Shown here one piece after another: positions 33,588 through 44,124 of a stretch of DNA of 64,000 bases. The notes under the pieces are model-generated. The model ran no database searches and was not told the DNA's origin. It saw only the letters and a program-made list of their open reading frames with translations. The translations under genes and the position numbers were made by a program. Source of the stretch: Nitrobacteraceae bacterium AZCC 2146 (lineage in GTDB: Bacteria; Pseudomonadota; Alphaproteobacteria; Rhizobiales; Xanthobacteraceae). Every line of letters starts with the position of its first letter. Position 1 is the stretch's first letter. The stretch covers positions 3,782,001 through 3,846,000 of the forward strand of contig JBAGRP010000001.1 in the NCBI GenBank assembly GCA_036924855.1, written 5' to 3'.

Positions 33588-35099
33588 TCATTTCAGCGTC
33601 AGCCCCTTCACGCGCATCAACCCGTCCGGCATCTGCTTGTAGCCTTCGAGCTTCTTGCTGTGCGCTATCAGGATCGTGCGGTGATAGAGATAGATCAGCG
33701 GCTCGTCGTTGAACACGATCCTGGTCAGCTTCTCGTAGATCGCCTTGCGCTGCGCCTGGTCGGTGATGAGACGCGCGTCTTCCATCAGCTTGTCGGCCTC
33801 CGGGTTGGAATAGCCGCCGTCATTCTGTGGCGATCCGGTGTGGAGAAAGACGTAGGCGTTGGCATCCGGATCGATGCGCCCACTCCAGGGGATCAGGAAT
33901 GCCTGAAACTCGCCGGCCTGCGCCTGCTTGAACGAGGTGGCGAATTCGGTGACACGAATCTTGATATCGAATCCCGCCTCCGCCGCCATCGACTGGACGA
34001 CCTGCGCGACCGCTTCCGGCTCGGGACCCTTCGGCAACAGCAGGTCGACAACGACAGGCAGCTTGACGCCGGATTCCTTCAGCAGCGCCTTGGCCTTTTC
34101 GACGTCGCGCGCCCTGATCGGAAAAGTCTTCTGGTAATAGGGATGCTTCGGATTGACCCACTGGTTGCCCGCGGTGAATTCGCCGTTGAACACAACCTGG
34201 TTGAGGGCTTCCCGGTCGATGGAGAGATCAAGCGCCTGTCGCACCTTCTCGGACTGGCTGAGCGGTCCCTTGGTCTTGTCATTGGCGATATTGATGGTGA
34301 TGCCCTGATAGCCAAGTTCGAGCGCCCGCGACATCTCAAGCTTGGGGTCGGAATCCACCGACTTGATGTCGGTGGGCAGCACGCGCTCCATCAGATCGAC
34401 GCCGCCGGACTTCAGATTGGCGAGGCGCACGGTGGAATCCACGATCGGCAGATAGATAATGCGATCAATATGGATGTTGTCCTTGTCCCAGTAGTCCTGG
34501 AATTTCTCGAACACGATGCGGTCCTGCTGCACGCGCTCGACGAATTTGTACGGGCCGGCGCAGACCGGATTGAGGCCGAACTTGTCGCCGGCGGCCTTCG
34601 CCGCCTTCGGCGACATCATCATGCCGGAGCGATCGGTGAGCTGGGCGATCAGCGGCGAGTAGGGATTCTTCAGCACCAGCTTGATGGTCAGGGGATCGAC
34701 GACATCGACGTGGTCGACCGCCGCCAGTTCCGGCCGGCGAAACGAGGCCTGCAGCGTCAGATGGCGGTCGAACGAGTATTTCGCCGCCTCGGCATCGAGC
34801 AGTTCGCCGTCATGGAATTTGACGCCGGGCCGCAATTTGATCGTCACTTCCTTGCCATCGGCCGAGGTCTCATAGGACAGCGCCAGTTGCGGCACGATGT
34901 TGAGCTTCTCGTCCATGTCGAAAAGCTTTTCGCAAAATGCTGCAAACACGTGGCGGCCGACATAGGTGCGGGCGATGGAGGGATCGAGAATATCCGGATC
35001 CTCGGCAAGTCCTATCCGCAACGTGGTCTGGGCCTGCACGGCCGTTCCGAACGACACCCACAATGCCGCCACGGCGGTTGCGACGCGTAAAATCTTCAT
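33588..35099 (-). CDS. Peptide-type ABC substrate-binding protein (SBP_bac_5)
   Basis: A 503-residue periplasmic protein. The signal peptide spans residues 1-24 (MKILRVATAVAALW, ending AVQAQ). The mature part has the DppA/OppA features: ILDPSIARTYVGRHVFAAF, YSFDRHLTLQA, CAGPYKFVERVQQDRIVFEKF and VRQALDLSIDREAL. The open frame begins five codons earlier, at 35114 next to the preceding stop, but GAGGA lies eight bases before the ATG at 35099, which is chosen. Next to a gamma-glutamyltransferase its ligand may be glutathione or gamma-glutamyl peptides (compare GsiB); this is inferred from context. Confidence 0.9.
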   Translation of the reverse strand: MKILRVATAVAALWVSFGTAVQAQTTLRIGLAEDPDILDPSIARTYVGRHVFAAFCEKLFDMDEKLNIVPQLALSYETSADGKEVTIKLRPGVKFHDGELLDAEAAKYSFDRHLTLQASFRRPELAAVDHVDVVDPLTIKLVLKNPYSPLIAQLTDRSGMMMSPKAAKAAGDKFGLNPVCAGPYKFVERVQQDRIVFEKFQDYWDKDNIHIDRIIYLPIVDSTVRLANLKSGGVDLMERVLPTDIKSVDSDPKLEMSRALELGYQGITINIANDKTKGPLSQSEKVRQALDLSIDREALNQVVFNGEFTAGNQWVNPKHPYYQKTFPIRARDVEKAKALLKESGVKLPVVVDLLLPKGPEPEAVAQVVQSMAAEAGFDIKIRVTEFATSFKQAQAGEFQAFLIPWSGRIDPDANAYVFLHTGSPQNDGGYSNPEADKLMEDARLITDQAQRKAIYEKLTRIVFNDEPLIYLYHRTILIAHSKKLEGYKQMPDGLMRVKGLTLK

Positions 35100-35114
35100 C
35101 GGATTGTTCCTCAT

Positions 35115-36238
35115 TCAGATGGTCACAGGCGGTGCAGCTTTGGGCGGCGCTGCCTTGACGATATCAACACCGGCGCCGGGCGGCGCTTCCACGGCTCCCG
35201 CGAAAGCAGCCACCAATCGTTCCAGGGTTGGCGAGAAACCTTCAGATGCAAGAATCAGTGCATCTGGCGGCGGCAGTTCCGCCGTGCGGTGACAGGCGGT
35301 CGCGTGACCGTCGGGGCCGCCCGACAGAACGGGACGTTCGACTTGGCAGCGATCGATGACATAGGGGCAACGGGTGTGGAAATGACAGCCGTCGGGCGGA
35401 TCGAGCGCGCTCGGCATCTCGCCCTTGAGCAACAAACGCGCACGCTTTGTCCCCGGATTCGGCGTCGGGATCGCCGACAGCAGCGCGCGGGTGTACGGGT
35501 GCCGGGGCGACCCGAACAGCTCTTCCGCGTCGGCGGTCTCAACAATCTGACCAAGATTCATAACGGCAACGCGATCGGCGATGTGTTTGACGACAGCAAG
35601 ATCGTGCGACACGAAAATGTAGGTCAGCCCCAACCGGTCCTGCAGGTCGCGCAGCAGGTTGAGAATCTGCGAACGGATCGAGACGTCGAGCGCGGACACT
35701 GGCTCGTCGCAGATAATCAGCTTCGGTTCGACAGCAAGCGCCCGCGCAATCGCGACGCGCTGGCGCTGGCCGCCGGAAAATTCATGCGGGTAACGCCGCG
35801 CAAAGCGCGGCTCCAGCCCGACCAGACGCAGCAGCTCCTCGACGCGGGCCCGGCGGCCGCGCGGCGGCACCAGATCATGCAGGGCCAACGGCTCGCTGAG
35901 GATCTGGTGAACGGTCATCCGCGGATTCAGCGAGGCATAAGGGTCCTGGAAAATGATCTGGGCGTGACGGCGAAAGGCGCGCAGGTCCCTTGCATTCAAA
36001 CCGAGCAGGTCGCGGCCCTCGAAGCGGATTTTTCCGGCATCGGGCTCGATCAGCCGCAGCACCAGGCGACTCAGGGTCGACTTGCCGCAGCCGGATTCAC
36101 CGACCAGCGCCAATGTTTTGCCGGCCTCGACGCTGAAGCTGACGCCATCGACCGCTTTCACATGTGCGGTCGGCCGTCCGAACACCGAACGGCCGGCGAC
36201 GAAATGCTTCACGACGCCTTCGACTTCGAGCAGCGCTG

Positions 36239-36242
<4 letters not shown>
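35115..36242 (-). CDS. Oligopeptide-type ABC ATPase, DppF/OppF-like
   Basis: A 375-residue cytoplasmic ATPase. Walker A is [12 protein letters not shown], the signature [13 protein letters not shown] and Walker [15 protein letters not shown]. The C-terminal oligopeptide-ABC extension carries the [14 protein letters not shown] cysteine cluster that binds Fe-S in this family. An extra tail of about 60 residues (after [10 protein letters not shown]) is Ala/Pro-rich and unusual. The GTG start at 36242 overlaps the stop of the partner ATPase gene (GTGA); the longer frame to 36368 would overlap it more and is rejected. It pairs with the DppD-like subunit. Confidence 0.92.
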
Positions 36243-37224
<982 letters not shown>

Positions 37225-37228
<4 letters not shown>

Positions 37229-37938
37229 GAATCTTGTCCCGTTGTCGCGGCGGCGATGGCCGCTTCAATCACGCTGCGGTCGGTCACCCCCGCGGGATTG
37301 GCGCGGGTCGGAAGAAATTGACGAAAATGCATCCAGTGCTTCCGGCTCACGCGCTCCAGACGGTCGAGTTCGCCGAGCGGATCGGAATGATCGTCGACGC
37401 GCAGGTCGAGCGCCGACCATTCGTCATCGCCATAAATCAACAGCGCCGCCGATTGTTTGCCGCGTTTGTCGCCACCCGCAGCTTCTCCAGCGCGCATCGC
37501 CGCGATCAGGCGGGCCGTGAATGGTATCGCGCCGTTCGCCAGATAGGCCGTAGCGGTATCGTCGAGGACCGCAGCACCGGCGAGCATATTGCCGGCGATG
37601 GAGAAGCCTTCGCCCTCGATATGACCGCACCAGTCGATGCAGGAGTCCCCGGTATGAGCGGCGACGCGACCTTGAGCATCCATCAGATGGACCTGCCGGT
37701 GCGCATGTCCGCCGTCCGCGCTTTTCAGAATGTCCACGATGTCACGAGGCGATCGTCCTTGTTGCAGCAGCTTCAGACCGTCGATGCCATAATGGGGATT
37801 GACGAGCGCCTGCGTCGCGATGGCGCCGACGCCAGCCGCAACGAAGGGCACGCGGGCACCGACAGCAAGAAATCTGGATGCAACTGCGATGCCAAACTGG
37901 CCGGTCATGGTGTCGCGGGCGATGATCGACCAGGTCAT
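37225..37938 (-). CDS. DUF1028 family protein (putative Ntn-type hydrolase)
   Basis: A 237-residue protein starting M-T-WSIIARDTMTG, followed by GIAVASRFLAVGARVPF, both diagnostic for DUF1028. The family is related to N-terminal nucleophile hydrolases. Removal of Met1 would expose Thr2 as the nucleophile, which is inference, not shown. The C-terminal part (after about 190) carries a short helical extension. It lies 13 bases after the gamma-glutamyltransferase stop and overlaps the DppD-like start by four bases (ATGA). Such genes often sit in peptide-transport operons, which suggests a peptidase or amidase acting on the imported compound. Confidence 0.85.
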
Positions 37939-37951
37939 CTCGGCATATCCG

Positions 37952-39754
37952 CTAGCGTCCGGCCGCGTAGCCTTGCATGCCCCGCGGGTTGGCGGCGGCG
38001 CGCCGGCGGCGGCCGACCTTCGAGGCGGCGGTCAAGCGACCTTCCGACCAACTGGGACCGGTCTCGACGATATGGCCCTGCTTTGTCAGCGCGTCGATGG
38101 TCGGCTTCGGCACGCGATCCTCAACCACGAGAACGCCAGGGCGCGAGGTGCGCGGCCAGAACGAGATCGGGAAATGCTCGGAGTGCCACGCCGGCGCATC
38201 GATCGCTTCCTGCAGATTCATTTTCGCGTGAACGTGCCGGAGAAAGAACTGCGTGGTCCACTGGTCCTGCTGATCGCCGCCCGGCGAGCCCCACGCCATG
38301 TAGGGCTCGCCATCGCGCAGCGCCATGGATGGGCTGAGCGTGGTGCGCGGCCGCTTACCGGGCGCCAGCGCCGCCGGATGGCCTTCCTCCAGCCAGAACA
38401 TTTGCGCGCGGCTGCCGAGGCAGAAGCCAAGTTCCGGAATCACCGGCGACGATTGCAGCCAGCCGCCCGAAGGCGTTGCGGAAATCATGTTGCCGGCCTG
38501 ATCGACGATATCGAAATGCACGGTGTCGCCGCGCACTTCGCCGAACCGCCCGACGGTCGGCTCGCCCGCCCCCATGGCGCCGACCGCTTCGCGGCGACCC
38601 TCCTGATGGCGCTGCTTGATGACCGAACCAAAACCCTCGACGGAACCGGGCCGAAACTCCAGTGATGCCCTGTCGGTAATCAGCTTGCGACGTTCGTCAT
38701 TGTAGGCGTGGGACAACAGCGTCGCGATCGGGATCTCGCTGAAGTTCGGATCGCCGTAGAATTTCTCGCGATCGGCAAAAGCGAGCTTGGCGCATTCGAT
38801 CTGCAGATGGATGAATTCGGTGCCGGCGACATCGAGCCCATCGAGCGCGAAGCCTTTCAGCAGCGCCAGCTGCTGCAGCATCACCGGGCCTTGGCTCCAG
38901 ACGCCGGGCTTGCACACGGTGTAGCGGCCATACTCATAAGTCAGCGGCGCCTCGATGCTCGGCTGCCAGCGCGCCATGTCATCACCGGTCAGCACGCCGC
39001 GATGCGGCGATCCGGTGACGTCCATGACTTCCTGGGTGCGGCAGAAGCGATCGATCGCCTCGGCGACAAAGCCGCTGGACCACGTCGCGCGTGCGCGCTC
39101 GATCTGCGCAACGCGGTCGGATCCGGCGCTTTCTGCCTCGTCGAGAATGCGCTGATAGGTCGCCGCCAGCGCCTTATTGGTGAACAGCGTGCCGGGCACC
39201 GGCACCTCGTTGTTCGGCAGATAGACCGCAGCCGACGTCGGCCAGTGCTTGCGGAACAACTGCTCCACCGTGGCGATGGTCGCCGAGGCCCGCTCGACCA
39301 GCGGGTAGCCATCGCGCGCATAGGCGATGGCGGGCTCAAGCACGTCGCGCAGCCGCACCGTGCCGTAATCGCGCAGCAGCAGCATCCAGGATTCAAACGT
39401 GCCGGGGACGCAGGCCGCCAGCAACCCGGTGCCCGGCACCATGTCCAGACCCTGATCGCGATAATATTCGATGGTCGCGGCGGCGGGCGCCGGGCCCTGC
39501 CCGCAGATCACCTCGGTGCGGGCACGCTTCATGTCGTGCACGATGATCGGCACGTCGCCGCCGGGGCCATTCAGATGTGGTTCGACCACCTGCAGTGTGA
39601 ACGCGGTGGCGACGCCGGCGTCGAAAGCATTGCCGCCTTTCTCGAGAGTCGCCATGCCGACCGCTGTGGCAATCCAGTGTGTCGAGGTGACGACACCGAA
39701 CGTGCCCTCGATTTCCGGCCGCGTCGTGAAAGGATCAGGATTGATATTGCCCAT
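37952..39754 (-). CDS. Gamma-glutamyltransferase/acylase family protein
   Basis: A 600-residue Ntn hydrolase precursor. The large-subunit part contains ATGVATAFTLQVV-like and LNGPGGDVPIIV segments near 45-70, and PGTFESWM near 120. The autocleavage nucleophile is Thr411 in GDTVHFDIVDQ. The small subunit keeps the oxyanion loop GSPGGDQQDQ. The residues after the nucleophile read ATPSGGWLQ instead of the ATYTLN of E. coli Ggt, so the lid or substrate pocket differs and a cephalosporin-acylase-like or other gamma-amide specificity is possible. No clear signal peptide is visible at the N-terminus (MGNINPDPF). It is the first gene of the seven-gene operon with DUF1028 and a peptide importer. Confidence 0.9.
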   Translation of the reverse strand: MGNINPDPFTTRPEIEGTFGVVTSTHWIATAVGMATLEKGGNAFDAGVATAFTLQVVEPHLNGPGGDVPIIVHDMKRARTEVICGQGPAPAAATIEYYRDQGLDMVPGTGLLAACVPGTFESWMLLLRDYGTVRLRDVLEPAIAYARDGYPLVERASATIATVEQLFRKHWPTSAAVYLPNNEVPVPGTLFTNKALAATYQRILDEAESAGSDRVAQIERARATWSSGFVAEAIDRFCRTQEVMDVTGSPHRGVLTGDDMARWQPSIEAPLTYEYGRYTVCKPGVWSQGPVMLQQLALLKGFALDGLDVAGTEFIHLQIECAKLAFADREKFYGDPNFSEIPIATLLSHAYNDERRKLITDRASLEFRPGSVEGFGSVIKQRHQEGRREAVGAMGAGEPTVGRFGEVRGDTVHFDIVDQAGNMISATPSGGWLQSSPVIPELGFCLGSRAQMFWLEEGHPAALAPGKRPRTTLSPSMALRDGEPYMAWGSPGGDQQDQWTTQFFLRHVHAKMNLQEAIDAPAWHSEHFPISFWPRTSRPGVLVVEDRVPKPTIDALTKQGHIVETGPSWSEGRLTAASKVGRRRRAAANPRGMQGYAAGR

Positions 39755-39996
39755 TTTCTCAGGATTCTTTCACTTCGATTTGATGCCAGTCCGGCAATTG
39801 ATCACAGCTTCGATCGCATGCCAACCGCGAGGAAATGAAAGCGAAGTGGCTGGGCATTGAAACCGTCGTTCACTGCGAGCCACAGCGCATTTCGCAGAAG
39901 GGTTACGAACTCTTAATGTGGATTCGTTTCCCGCTCATCAATGGTTCATCTCGATTTCCTCAAGATGCATTCAGTTACACGCATAGGGAGATCATC

Positions 39997-40257
39997 ATGA
40001 AACTGAAATTTGCACTTGTTGGCCTCGCGGCTCTCGGTGGAGCGGCACTTTCGGCGGGAGCGGCGTCGGCGATGCCCATCGGCCTGGCGACGAATGCCGA
40101 CATCGCGTCGAACATCGACCAGGTCCGCCTGGTGTGTGATCGGTACGGCCGATGCTTCCGCACCCCCGGCTATGCTTACGGATATGGCTACGGTCGGCCG
40201 AATTACGGCTATGGCCGAGGCTGGCATCGCGGATGGCACGGCGGCCGCCGCTGGTGA
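39997..40257 (+). CDS. Small secreted Gly/Tyr/His/Arg-rich protein
   Basis: An 86-residue protein. A Sec signal peptide (about 1-25, ending GAASA) is followed by a short linker (LATNADIASNIDQVRLV) with two cysteines flanking DRYGR. The low-complexity tail of Gly-Tyr and Gly-Trp-His-Arg units (YGYGYG, GWHRGWHGGRRW) ends the protein. Such small repeats are common in rhizobial envelope proteins of unknown role. AGGGAG lies six bases before the ATG. An intrinsic terminator follows 13 bases after the stop. It is a single-gene unit. Confidence 0.8.
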   Translation: MKLKFALVGLAALGGAALSAGAASAMPIGLATNADIASNIDQVRLVCDRYGRCFRTPGYAYGYGYGRPNYGYGRGWHRGWHGGRRW

Positions 40258-40270
40258 AGGTGAAATCGAA

Positions 40271-40294
40271 AGAGGGCTTCGGCCCTCTTTTTTT
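40271..40294 (+). terminator. Intrinsic terminator of the small secreted protein gene
   Basis: AGAGGGC-TTCG-GCCCTCT is a seven-bp stem (extendable by A-T pairs) closed by a stable UUCG tetraloop. It is followed at once by a T-run (40289-40294). It lies between convergent genes. Confidence 0.9.
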
Positions 40295-40303
40295 CGGATG
40301 GCA

Positions 40304-40780
40304 TCAGAGATATCGCAGAAATGCCCGGCCACGATCGTTATTGGCCTGCACCAGCTGCACCAGCTGCGCGAGAAACCGTTTGCGTTCGTCGCGGTTGAGC
40401 GGCTCGACCAATTGGCCGTGAGCCGCATCGATGGCGTCCTGCATGCTCAGGAGCAATGCCTTTCCCTTTTCCGTCAGGAACGCACGCTTGGTCCGGCGAT
40501 TTTCGGGATCGATTTCCCGCCTGACGATTCCGCGAGCCGCAAGCCGCGACAGGACGCTGGAGGTCGTCGTCCGGTCGATCCCGATTTCTCCTGCCAGAGC
40601 AACCTGGTCCATTCCGGGCTGCGTGAGCAGCACCTGCATGATGCTCGACTGCACCGGCGTGGTGCCAAACGAGGCGCATTTCTGCGCATAGATCGCGAGA
40701 TAGATCTGATGTACGCGTCGAACGAGGACGCCTGGGGGCGTCGCCAATCGCTCCTGATCCGGCTTCCGGCGGTTATTCAT
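40304..40780 (-). CDS. MarR family transcriptional regulator
   Basis: A 158-residue winged-helix repressor from the chosen start (MNNRRKPDQ), which has GAAGGG just upstream. The frame extends eight codons further to 40804 without a ribosome site. The N-terminal dimer helix holds RRVHQIYLAIYAQK, and the recognition helix and wing lie in DRTTTSSVLSRLAARGIVRREIDPENRRTKRAF. It resembles the divergent MarR 135 bases away in the same region (QIHVALFAEEC). The pair probably shares a control region that holds a perfect palindrome. The ligand is unknown. Confidence 0.88.
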   Translation of the reverse strand: MNNRRKPDQERLATPPGVLVRRVHQIYLAIYAQKCASFGTTPVQSSIMQVLLTQPGMDQVALAGEIGIDRTTTSSVLSRLAARGIVRREIDPENRRTKRAFLTEKGKALLLSMQDAIDAAHGQLVEPLNRDERKRFLAQLVQLVQANNDRGRAFLRYL

Positions 40781-40812
40781 CCCTTCGCCTTCTCTGCCCT
40801 TCATCTGCTGCT

Positions 40813-40826
40813 TGCTTTCGAAAGCA
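40813..40826. promoter_or_regulatory. Perfect 14-base palindrome between divergent marR genes (candidate operator)
   Basis: TGCTTTCGAAAGCA equals its own reverse complement. It lies 33 bases upstream of the minus-strand marR start and 88 bases upstream of the plus-strand one, where a MarR dimer would repress its own gene. Confidence 0.5.
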
Positions 40827-40914
40827 GAAGCTTGGCTTCCTCATCATCCAGCATCATACTCGATCGATCAAGGATGCCCGGCTTTGCTCGGGCAATGAAC
40901 GGAATTCTAGTCCA

Positions 40915-41517
40915 GTGAGCCCTGCTGTGCCCGTCGCGCGACCATCGAAAAAGCCGGCGCGTAAAAAACCGGCACAGCGCAAGACCGCCGCCGTCTCATC
41001 TCCTGTTGCAGCCGCCACAGCGCAGACCAAGGATCCTGAAGACAGGATGCGACAGCGGTCCCGAACGCTGCAGACCCGGCCAGGCTTTTTGATCCGCCGG
41101 CTGTATCAAATTCACGTCGCACTGTTCGCCGAGGAATGCGCCGCCGAACAGATCACCCCGATACAGTATAGCGTGCTGACGGCCCTGCATGAGCTGGGAA
41201 CCATCGATCAGGGAACGTTATCCCGTGCTGTCGCGCTGGATCGCACCAATGTAGCCGACGTCGTCGCACGGCTTGAGACCCGACGGTTCTTGAAGCGTCA
41301 TGCATCCCCCACCGACCGACGGATGATGCTCGCATCCCTGACGGATCAAGGCCGCGCGCTGCTGAAAAGGCTGGAAGCCGCAGCGACCCTTGCCCATGAA
41401 CGCACGATTGCCGCGCTGCCCGTGGAAGAAAAAACATTCTTCCTTGAGGCACTAACTCGATTGATTGCGTCCAGCGACGGCCTCAATAACGCATCGATCG
41501 CTCTCAAGACATTCTGA
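40915..41517 (+). CDS. MarR family transcriptional regulator with basic N-terminal tail
   Basis: A 200-residue protein. The first 44 residues are a Lys/Ala/Pro-rich disordered tail (SKKPARKKPAQRKTA). The MarR fold follows: RRLYQIHVALFAEEC, then LDRTNVADVVARLETRRFLKRHASPTDRRM, which forms the recognition helix and wing. The start is a GTG without a convincing ribosome site. A start at the ATG at 41047 would remove the tail, but related proteins often carry such tails. It is placed to control the amidohydrolase/importer genes 275 bases downstream. Confidence 0.85.
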   Translation: MSPAVPVARPSKKPARKKPAQRKTAAVSSPVAAATAQTKDPEDRMRQRSRTLQTRPGFLIRRLYQIHVALFAEECAAEQITPIQYSVLTALHELGTIDQGTLSRAVALDRTNVADVVARLETRRFLKRHASPTDRRMMLASLTDQGRALLKRLEAAATLAHERTIAALPVEEKTFFLEALTRLIASSDGLNNASIALKTF

Positions 41518-41792
41518 TGTCCACTGCGTATGGTGACAACGCACACCGCGCCGCGATTTGCCTCACCTTTGCTCACAAGCCATGCTGCTATTTCTATCCA
41601 TCTGCCCATCATTTCAACAAAGCCGGACAAAGATATGTGGCATACTGACGATTGAGCGCCGACGCGATACTTGAGGGATGTCGAAGGTAAATGCTTGCAA
41701 CAGAACCCCGCGCGTTCGGCGTCAAGCCGTTCGTCCAGCGCTCCGCGGATCACGGCACTGCGTCAATTTCTCTCAACCGGAAGTGATGACCA

Positions 41793-43280
41793 ATGAGAAC
41801 ACGCGTTGCTTGCGGATGGCTGGTTGGGCATGACGACAATGGGCATACGCTTTGGCGCAACGCCGAACTGGTCTATGAAGGTAACGCTGTCATCTTCGTC
41901 GGCGAAAAATTCGGCGGGCATGTCGACAAGGAAATCGATGCGTCCACGCGACTGGTGATTCCGGGCTTCATCGATACCCACGTTCATTCCGGCCACCGCG
42001 CCTCGCATCGCCTGATTTCCGATATCGGCCGTCCGGATTATTTCGGCCAGCCCTTCCTCGAAATCAGCGTCGCCAAGGAAGGCACGCGCGTCGGCGGCGA
42101 TCCGCGCTATGCGCGCCCCGACGATAAATCAGCTGCTGACGATCTCGCGCTTAATGCGCGCTTTACCGTCGCCGAACTGCTGCGCAACGGCATCACCACC
42201 TTCGTGGAATTCGGCAGTCAGCTCAAGGTGCAGGAAGCGTTGTTGCAGCAGGTCGAGGAACTGGGCATCCGCGCCTATCTCGGACCTGGATTTGACAGCG
42301 GCCGCTGGGTCGGCGGCGCAGACGGCAAGTTGACGCGGGTGATCGACGAAGCGTCCGGCAAGCGCGAATTCGAACTTGCACTCGATTTCATCGACAAGCA
42401 GCAGGGGGCGTGTAACGATCGCGTTCGCGGCATCCTCGTTCCGCGCGAGATCGAAACCTGCACGATCGACCTGATGCGCGCCGCCGCGCAGGTTGCAAAG
42501 GAACGCAAGCTCCCTGTCGCCATCCACGCGGCGTATAACATCCTCGAAGTGTTCGATATGATCCGCGAGCATCAGATGACGTCGATCGAACTGCTCGAAC
42601 ATGTCGGCCTGATGTCGAGTACCTTGAATATCGGCCACGGCAACTTCACCGCGGACAATCCACTGATGAACTATTCCGGCGCCCGCGATCTGGAGATCAT
42701 GGGTCACCATCACTGCTCGATCTCGCATTGCCCGGTGAACATCGCGCGACGCGGCCGGTTCCTCGACAGTTGGCAAAGCTACAAGAAAGCTGGCGTCAAT
42801 ATTGCACTGGGGACCGATACCTATCCGCGGGACATGGTGATCCAGATGCGCAATGCGTCGTATTTCGGCAAGGTCGCAAGCCGCAACCTGAAAGCGGCGA
42901 CCGCCGGCGAAGTGTTCGAGGCCGCGACGCTGGGCGGCGCCCGTTCGCTGGGGCGTACCGATATCGGCCGGCTGGCGCCGGGCGCCCGCGCCGATATCGT
43001 CGTCATCGACATGACGGGGCGGGATTCGCTGCGCATGGGTCCGGTTCGCGATCCGATCAAGAGCCTGGTCGATTGCGGCGTCGGCGATGACATCGACATG
43101 GTGATCGTGGACGGCGTTGTCCGCGTCGAGAATGGCCGCATCCCGAACGTCGACATGGCTTCGCTGCGCGATCAGGCGCAGGCTGCCGGTGAGCGGATCT
43201 GGGACGGCTGGGCCAACTGGGATCCGCATGGGCGCACCGCCGATCAGATGAGTCCGTTTTCGTTCCGGCGCATGAATTGA
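41793..43280 (+). CDS. Amidohydrolase superfamily protein (chlorohydrolase/cytosine-deaminase type)
   Basis: A 495-residue metal-dependent hydrolase. The metal motif is DTHVHSGH in PGFIDTHVHSG. Later His residues are in LPVAIHAAYN and ISHCPVNIARRG, and the catalytic Asp is in ALGTDTYPRD. The C-terminal beta-sandwich segment APGARADIVVIDM is typical of the TrzN/AtzB/guanine-deaminase branch, so it probably removes an amine or amide from a nitrogen ring or acyclic amidine. It is the first gene of a four-gene set with an SsuABC-like importer, which suggests that the importer supplies its substrate. It seems slightly longer than most relatives (about 450-480). Confidence 0.87.
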   Translation: MRTRVACGWLVGHDDNGHTLWRNAELVYEGNAVIFVGEKFGGHVDKEIDASTRLVIPGFIDTHVHSGHRASHRLISDIGRPDYFGQPFLEISVAKEGTRVGGDPRYARPDDKSAADDLALNARFTVAELLRNGITTFVEFGSQLKVQEALLQQVEELGIRAYLGPGFDSGRWVGGADGKLTRVIDEASGKREFELALDFIDKQQGACNDRVRGILVPREIETCTIDLMRAAAQVAKERKLPVAIHAAYNILEVFDMIREHQMTSIELLEHVGLMSSTLNIGHGNFTADNPLMNYSGARDLEIMGHHHCSISHCPVNIARRGRFLDSWQSYKKAGVNIALGTDTYPRDMVIQMRNASYFGKVASRNLKAATAGEVFEAATLGGARSLGRTDIGRLAPGARADIVVIDMTGRDSLRMGPVRDPIKSLVDCGVGDDIDMVIVDGVVRVENGRIPNVDMASLRDQAQAAGERIWDGWANWDPHGRTADQMSPFSFRRMN

Positions 43281-43320
43281 TCGAGGCGTCCAATATGGCA
43301 GGGCCAAACGGACCATCACC

Positions 43321-44124
43321 ATGACCGACCATGACATGCAAAGCGCACTGAGCTTCCGGACGATCCGGCAAAGTTTTCCGGGGCTCGCCGGCGAGCCACC
43401 GCTGCCGGTCCTGAACGACATCTCGTTCGAAGTGCCGCGGGGCAAGTTCGTCAGCGTGATCGGGCCGAGCGGCTGCGGCAAGAGCACCTTGCTGCAGATG
43501 GCGGCGGGTCTTCTCAAGCAGACCGGCGGCCAGGTCTTCCACAACGGCATCCTGGTTTCGGACGTCAATCGAACCATCGGTTTCGTGCCGCAGCAGGCGC
43601 AATTGCTGCCGTGGAAGACGATGATCGAAAACGTCGAATTCCCGTTGCTGCTGCGCGGCGTCAAGGCTGCCGAGCGGCGCGACCGGGCGCAACAGGCAGT
43701 CGACAAGGTCGACCTCACCGGCTTCGAGGGCCACTATCCCTATCAATTGTCCGGCGGCATGCAGAAGCGCGCATCGATCGCCCGCATGCTCGTTTACAAG
43801 CCTGATACGATTCTCATGGACGAGCCGTTCGGCGCGCTGGATGCACAGACCCGCATGGTGATGCAGCACGATTTGCAGACGATGCTCGCCGCCGAAGGCG
43901 CCAGCGTGCTGTTCGTCACCCACGACATCACCGAGGCCGTGATGCTCTCGGACAGCGTGGTGGTGATGAGCCGACGCCCCGCGCGCATCCTCGCGGAAGT
44001 GCCGATCGACCTGCCGCGGCCGCGCGATATGTTCGAGCCGCACGCCATCCCCGGCTTCGCCGAAGCCTATGACCGGGTGTGGTCGGTGTTCCGCAGCGAA
44101 CTCAAGGTCAGGCGTGCCGCATGA
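43321..44124 (+). CDS. ABC ATPase, SsuB/TauB type
   Basis: A 267-residue ATPase of the nitrate/sulfonate/taurine family. Walker A is [13 protein letters not shown], the Q-loop FVPQQAQLLPW, the signature LSGGMQKRASIAR and Walker B ILMDEPFGALDAQ. The stop overlaps the start of the permease gene by four bases (ATGA). It drives the importer made with the next two genes. Substrates of the family include sulfonates, pyrimidine precursors and other small N- or S-compounds. Confidence 0.93.
   Translation: MTDHDMQSALSFRTIRQSFPGLAGEPPLPVLNDISFEVPRGKFVSVIGPSGCGKSTLLQMAAGLLKQTGGQVFHNGILVSDVNRTIGFVPQQAQLLPWKTMIENVEFPLLLRGVKAAERRDRAQQAVDKVDLTGFEGHYPYQLSGGMQKRASIARMLVYKPDTILMDEPFGALDAQTRMVMQHDLQTMLAAEGASVLFVTHDITEAVMLSDSVVVMSRRPARILAEVPIDLPRPRDMFEPHAIPGFAEAYDRVWSVFRSELKVRRAA

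Noticed and set aside
32829..35090. A 753-codon plus-strand frame across a permease and binding-protein gene
   Set aside because: It is antisense to two clear ABC genes and an intergenic palindrome, and has low-complexity Arg/Asp/His composition without motifs.
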